Of a stretch of 6,262 nucleotides of DNA, positions 5,648-6,262 are shown piece after piece. Position 1 is the stretch's first letter. Each line of letters starts with the position of its first letter. Origin of the DNA: Phycisphaerales bacterium. Its GTDB lineage: Bacteria > Planctomycetota > Phycisphaerae > Phycisphaerales > SM1A02. The stretch lies in assembly GCA_022447165.1 (NCBI GenBank), contig JAKVBR010000075.1, forward strand, positions 1,635 through 7,896. Reading direction: 5' to 3'. The translations under genes and the position numbers were made by a program. Below the pieces are notes generated by a model. That model ran no database searches and was not told the DNA's origin. It was given only the letters and a program-made list of their open reading frames with translations.

Positions 5648-6262
5648 ATGACATTCCAAACAAATGCAACACTTATTCATTCGATTTTGGCTGGTGATGA
5701 AGCTTCAAGAATGCCTATAGGGAGCCAGATTACCGTCAAGGGGTGGGTCCGCTCGCGGAGAGATTCCAAAGCGGGGTTATCCTTCATTCAACTCTCTGAT
5801 GGGTCGTGTTTCAATGTCCTGCAAGTTGTTGCTTCGAATGAACTTTCAAATTATGAAAGCGAAATTTTGAATGTCACAACGGGGACTTCAATTGAAGTAG
5901 ATGGAGACGTGGTTGAGTCTCAGGGTAAGGGCCAATCTGTAGAAATCCAAGCGTCTGCCATTAGAGTCATTGGTTTTGTTGAAGATCCAGACACATATCC
6001 CGTTGCCGCAAAACGACATACATTCGAATACTTGCGTACTGTTTCACACTTACGCACGCGAACAAACACATTCGCTGCAATTGCAAGAGTCCGTGATTCA
6101 CTCGCTCAGGCAGTTCACAGATACTTCCATCAAAACAGTTTCCTTTGGGTGCACACTCCAATCATTACAGCAAGTGATTGTGAAGGGGCTGGCGAAATGT
6201 TTAGGGTCTCAACGCTCGACATGCTCAATGTTCCTAAAGGTGATGACGGTCAAGTTGATTTT
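5648..6262 (+). CDS. asnS: Asparaginyl-tRNA synthetase, N-terminal part (runs off the window)
   Basis: AsnRS is a class IIb synthetase that charges tRNA-Asn with asparagine in the cytoplasm. The 205 visible residues cover the N-terminal OB-fold anticodon-binding domain (about 23-112; ITVKGWVRSRRDSKAGLSF with the DGSCFNVLQVV strand) and the start of the catalytic domain. EDPDTYPVAAKRHTFEYLR (112-130), motif 1 around VHTPIITASDCEGAGEMF (168-185) and the GEMFRVSTLD segment match bacterial AsnRS closely and separate it from AspRS. The 3' part, with motifs 2 and 3, is outside the window. ATG 5648 fits the family N-terminus but has no close SD. An in-frame ATG at 5582, with AAGG seven bases upstream, would add 22 residues. 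A dedicated AsnRS suggests direct Asn charging. The gene is divergent from the groESL operon. Confidence 0.95.
   Translation, partial: MTFQTNATLIHSILAGDEASRMPIGSQITVKGWVRSRRDSKAGLSFIQLSDGSCFNVLQVVASNELSNYESEILNVTTGTSIEVDGDVVESQGKGQSVEIQASAIRVIGFVEDPDTYPVAAKRHTFEYLRTVSHLRTRTNTFAAIARVRDSLAQAVHRYFHQNSFLWVHTPIITASDCEGAGEMFRVSTLDMLNVPKGDDGQVDF

Overview
The window holds part of a bacterial chromosome of moderate, slightly AT-leaning composition. It carries core housekeeping genes and no sign of mobile DNA, tRNA/rRNA genes or CRISPR. Shine-Dalgarno (SD) motifs of the AAGGA/GAGG type precede most starts. The lineage is not settled by the sequence. GroEL, GroES, RuvB and AsnRS are all clearly bacterial, and a planctomycete-like (Phycisphaerae-like) source is my weak guess from the general look of the proteins and the receiver-like gene in front of groES.

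Layout, left to right. Positions 1-22 hold the first seven codons of a minus-strand gene that leaves the window. Its upstream region (23-310) contains no convincing gene, but it has two good inverted repeats and a tandem 7-bp repeat that could form a structured 5' leader. Then come ruvB (311-1318, minus) and, 24 nt upstream of it, an RNase D gene (rnd, about 1343-2551, minus); the two probably form an rnd-ruvB operon. A strong Rho-independent terminator (2745-2776) separates this pair from the chaperonin operon, which is also on the minus strand. In transcription order that operon is: a degenerate response-regulator receiver protein (5525-4989), groES (4992-4702, overlapping the previous stop as ATGA), an unrecognised 74-codon gene (4672-4448), and groEL (4429-2801). 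A 56-bp divergent region then leads to asnS (asparaginyl-tRNA synthetase) on the plus strand, which runs off the right edge.

The most interesting point is the four-gene chaperonin operon. A CheY-like protein that keeps the phospho-acceptor Asp but has lost the rest of the active site heads the operon and appears translationally coupled to groES. A small acidic protein of unknown function, with its own good SD, sits between groES and groEL. GroES also has Ile-Tyr-Leu instead of the usual Ile-Val-Leu in its GroEL-contacting mobile loop. Whether these belong to one co-chaperone or regulatory module is inference. Two start sites also need care: the longest rnd frame begins inside the groEL terminator, and asnS has an SD-preceded in-frame ATG 66 nt upstream of the start that fits the family.
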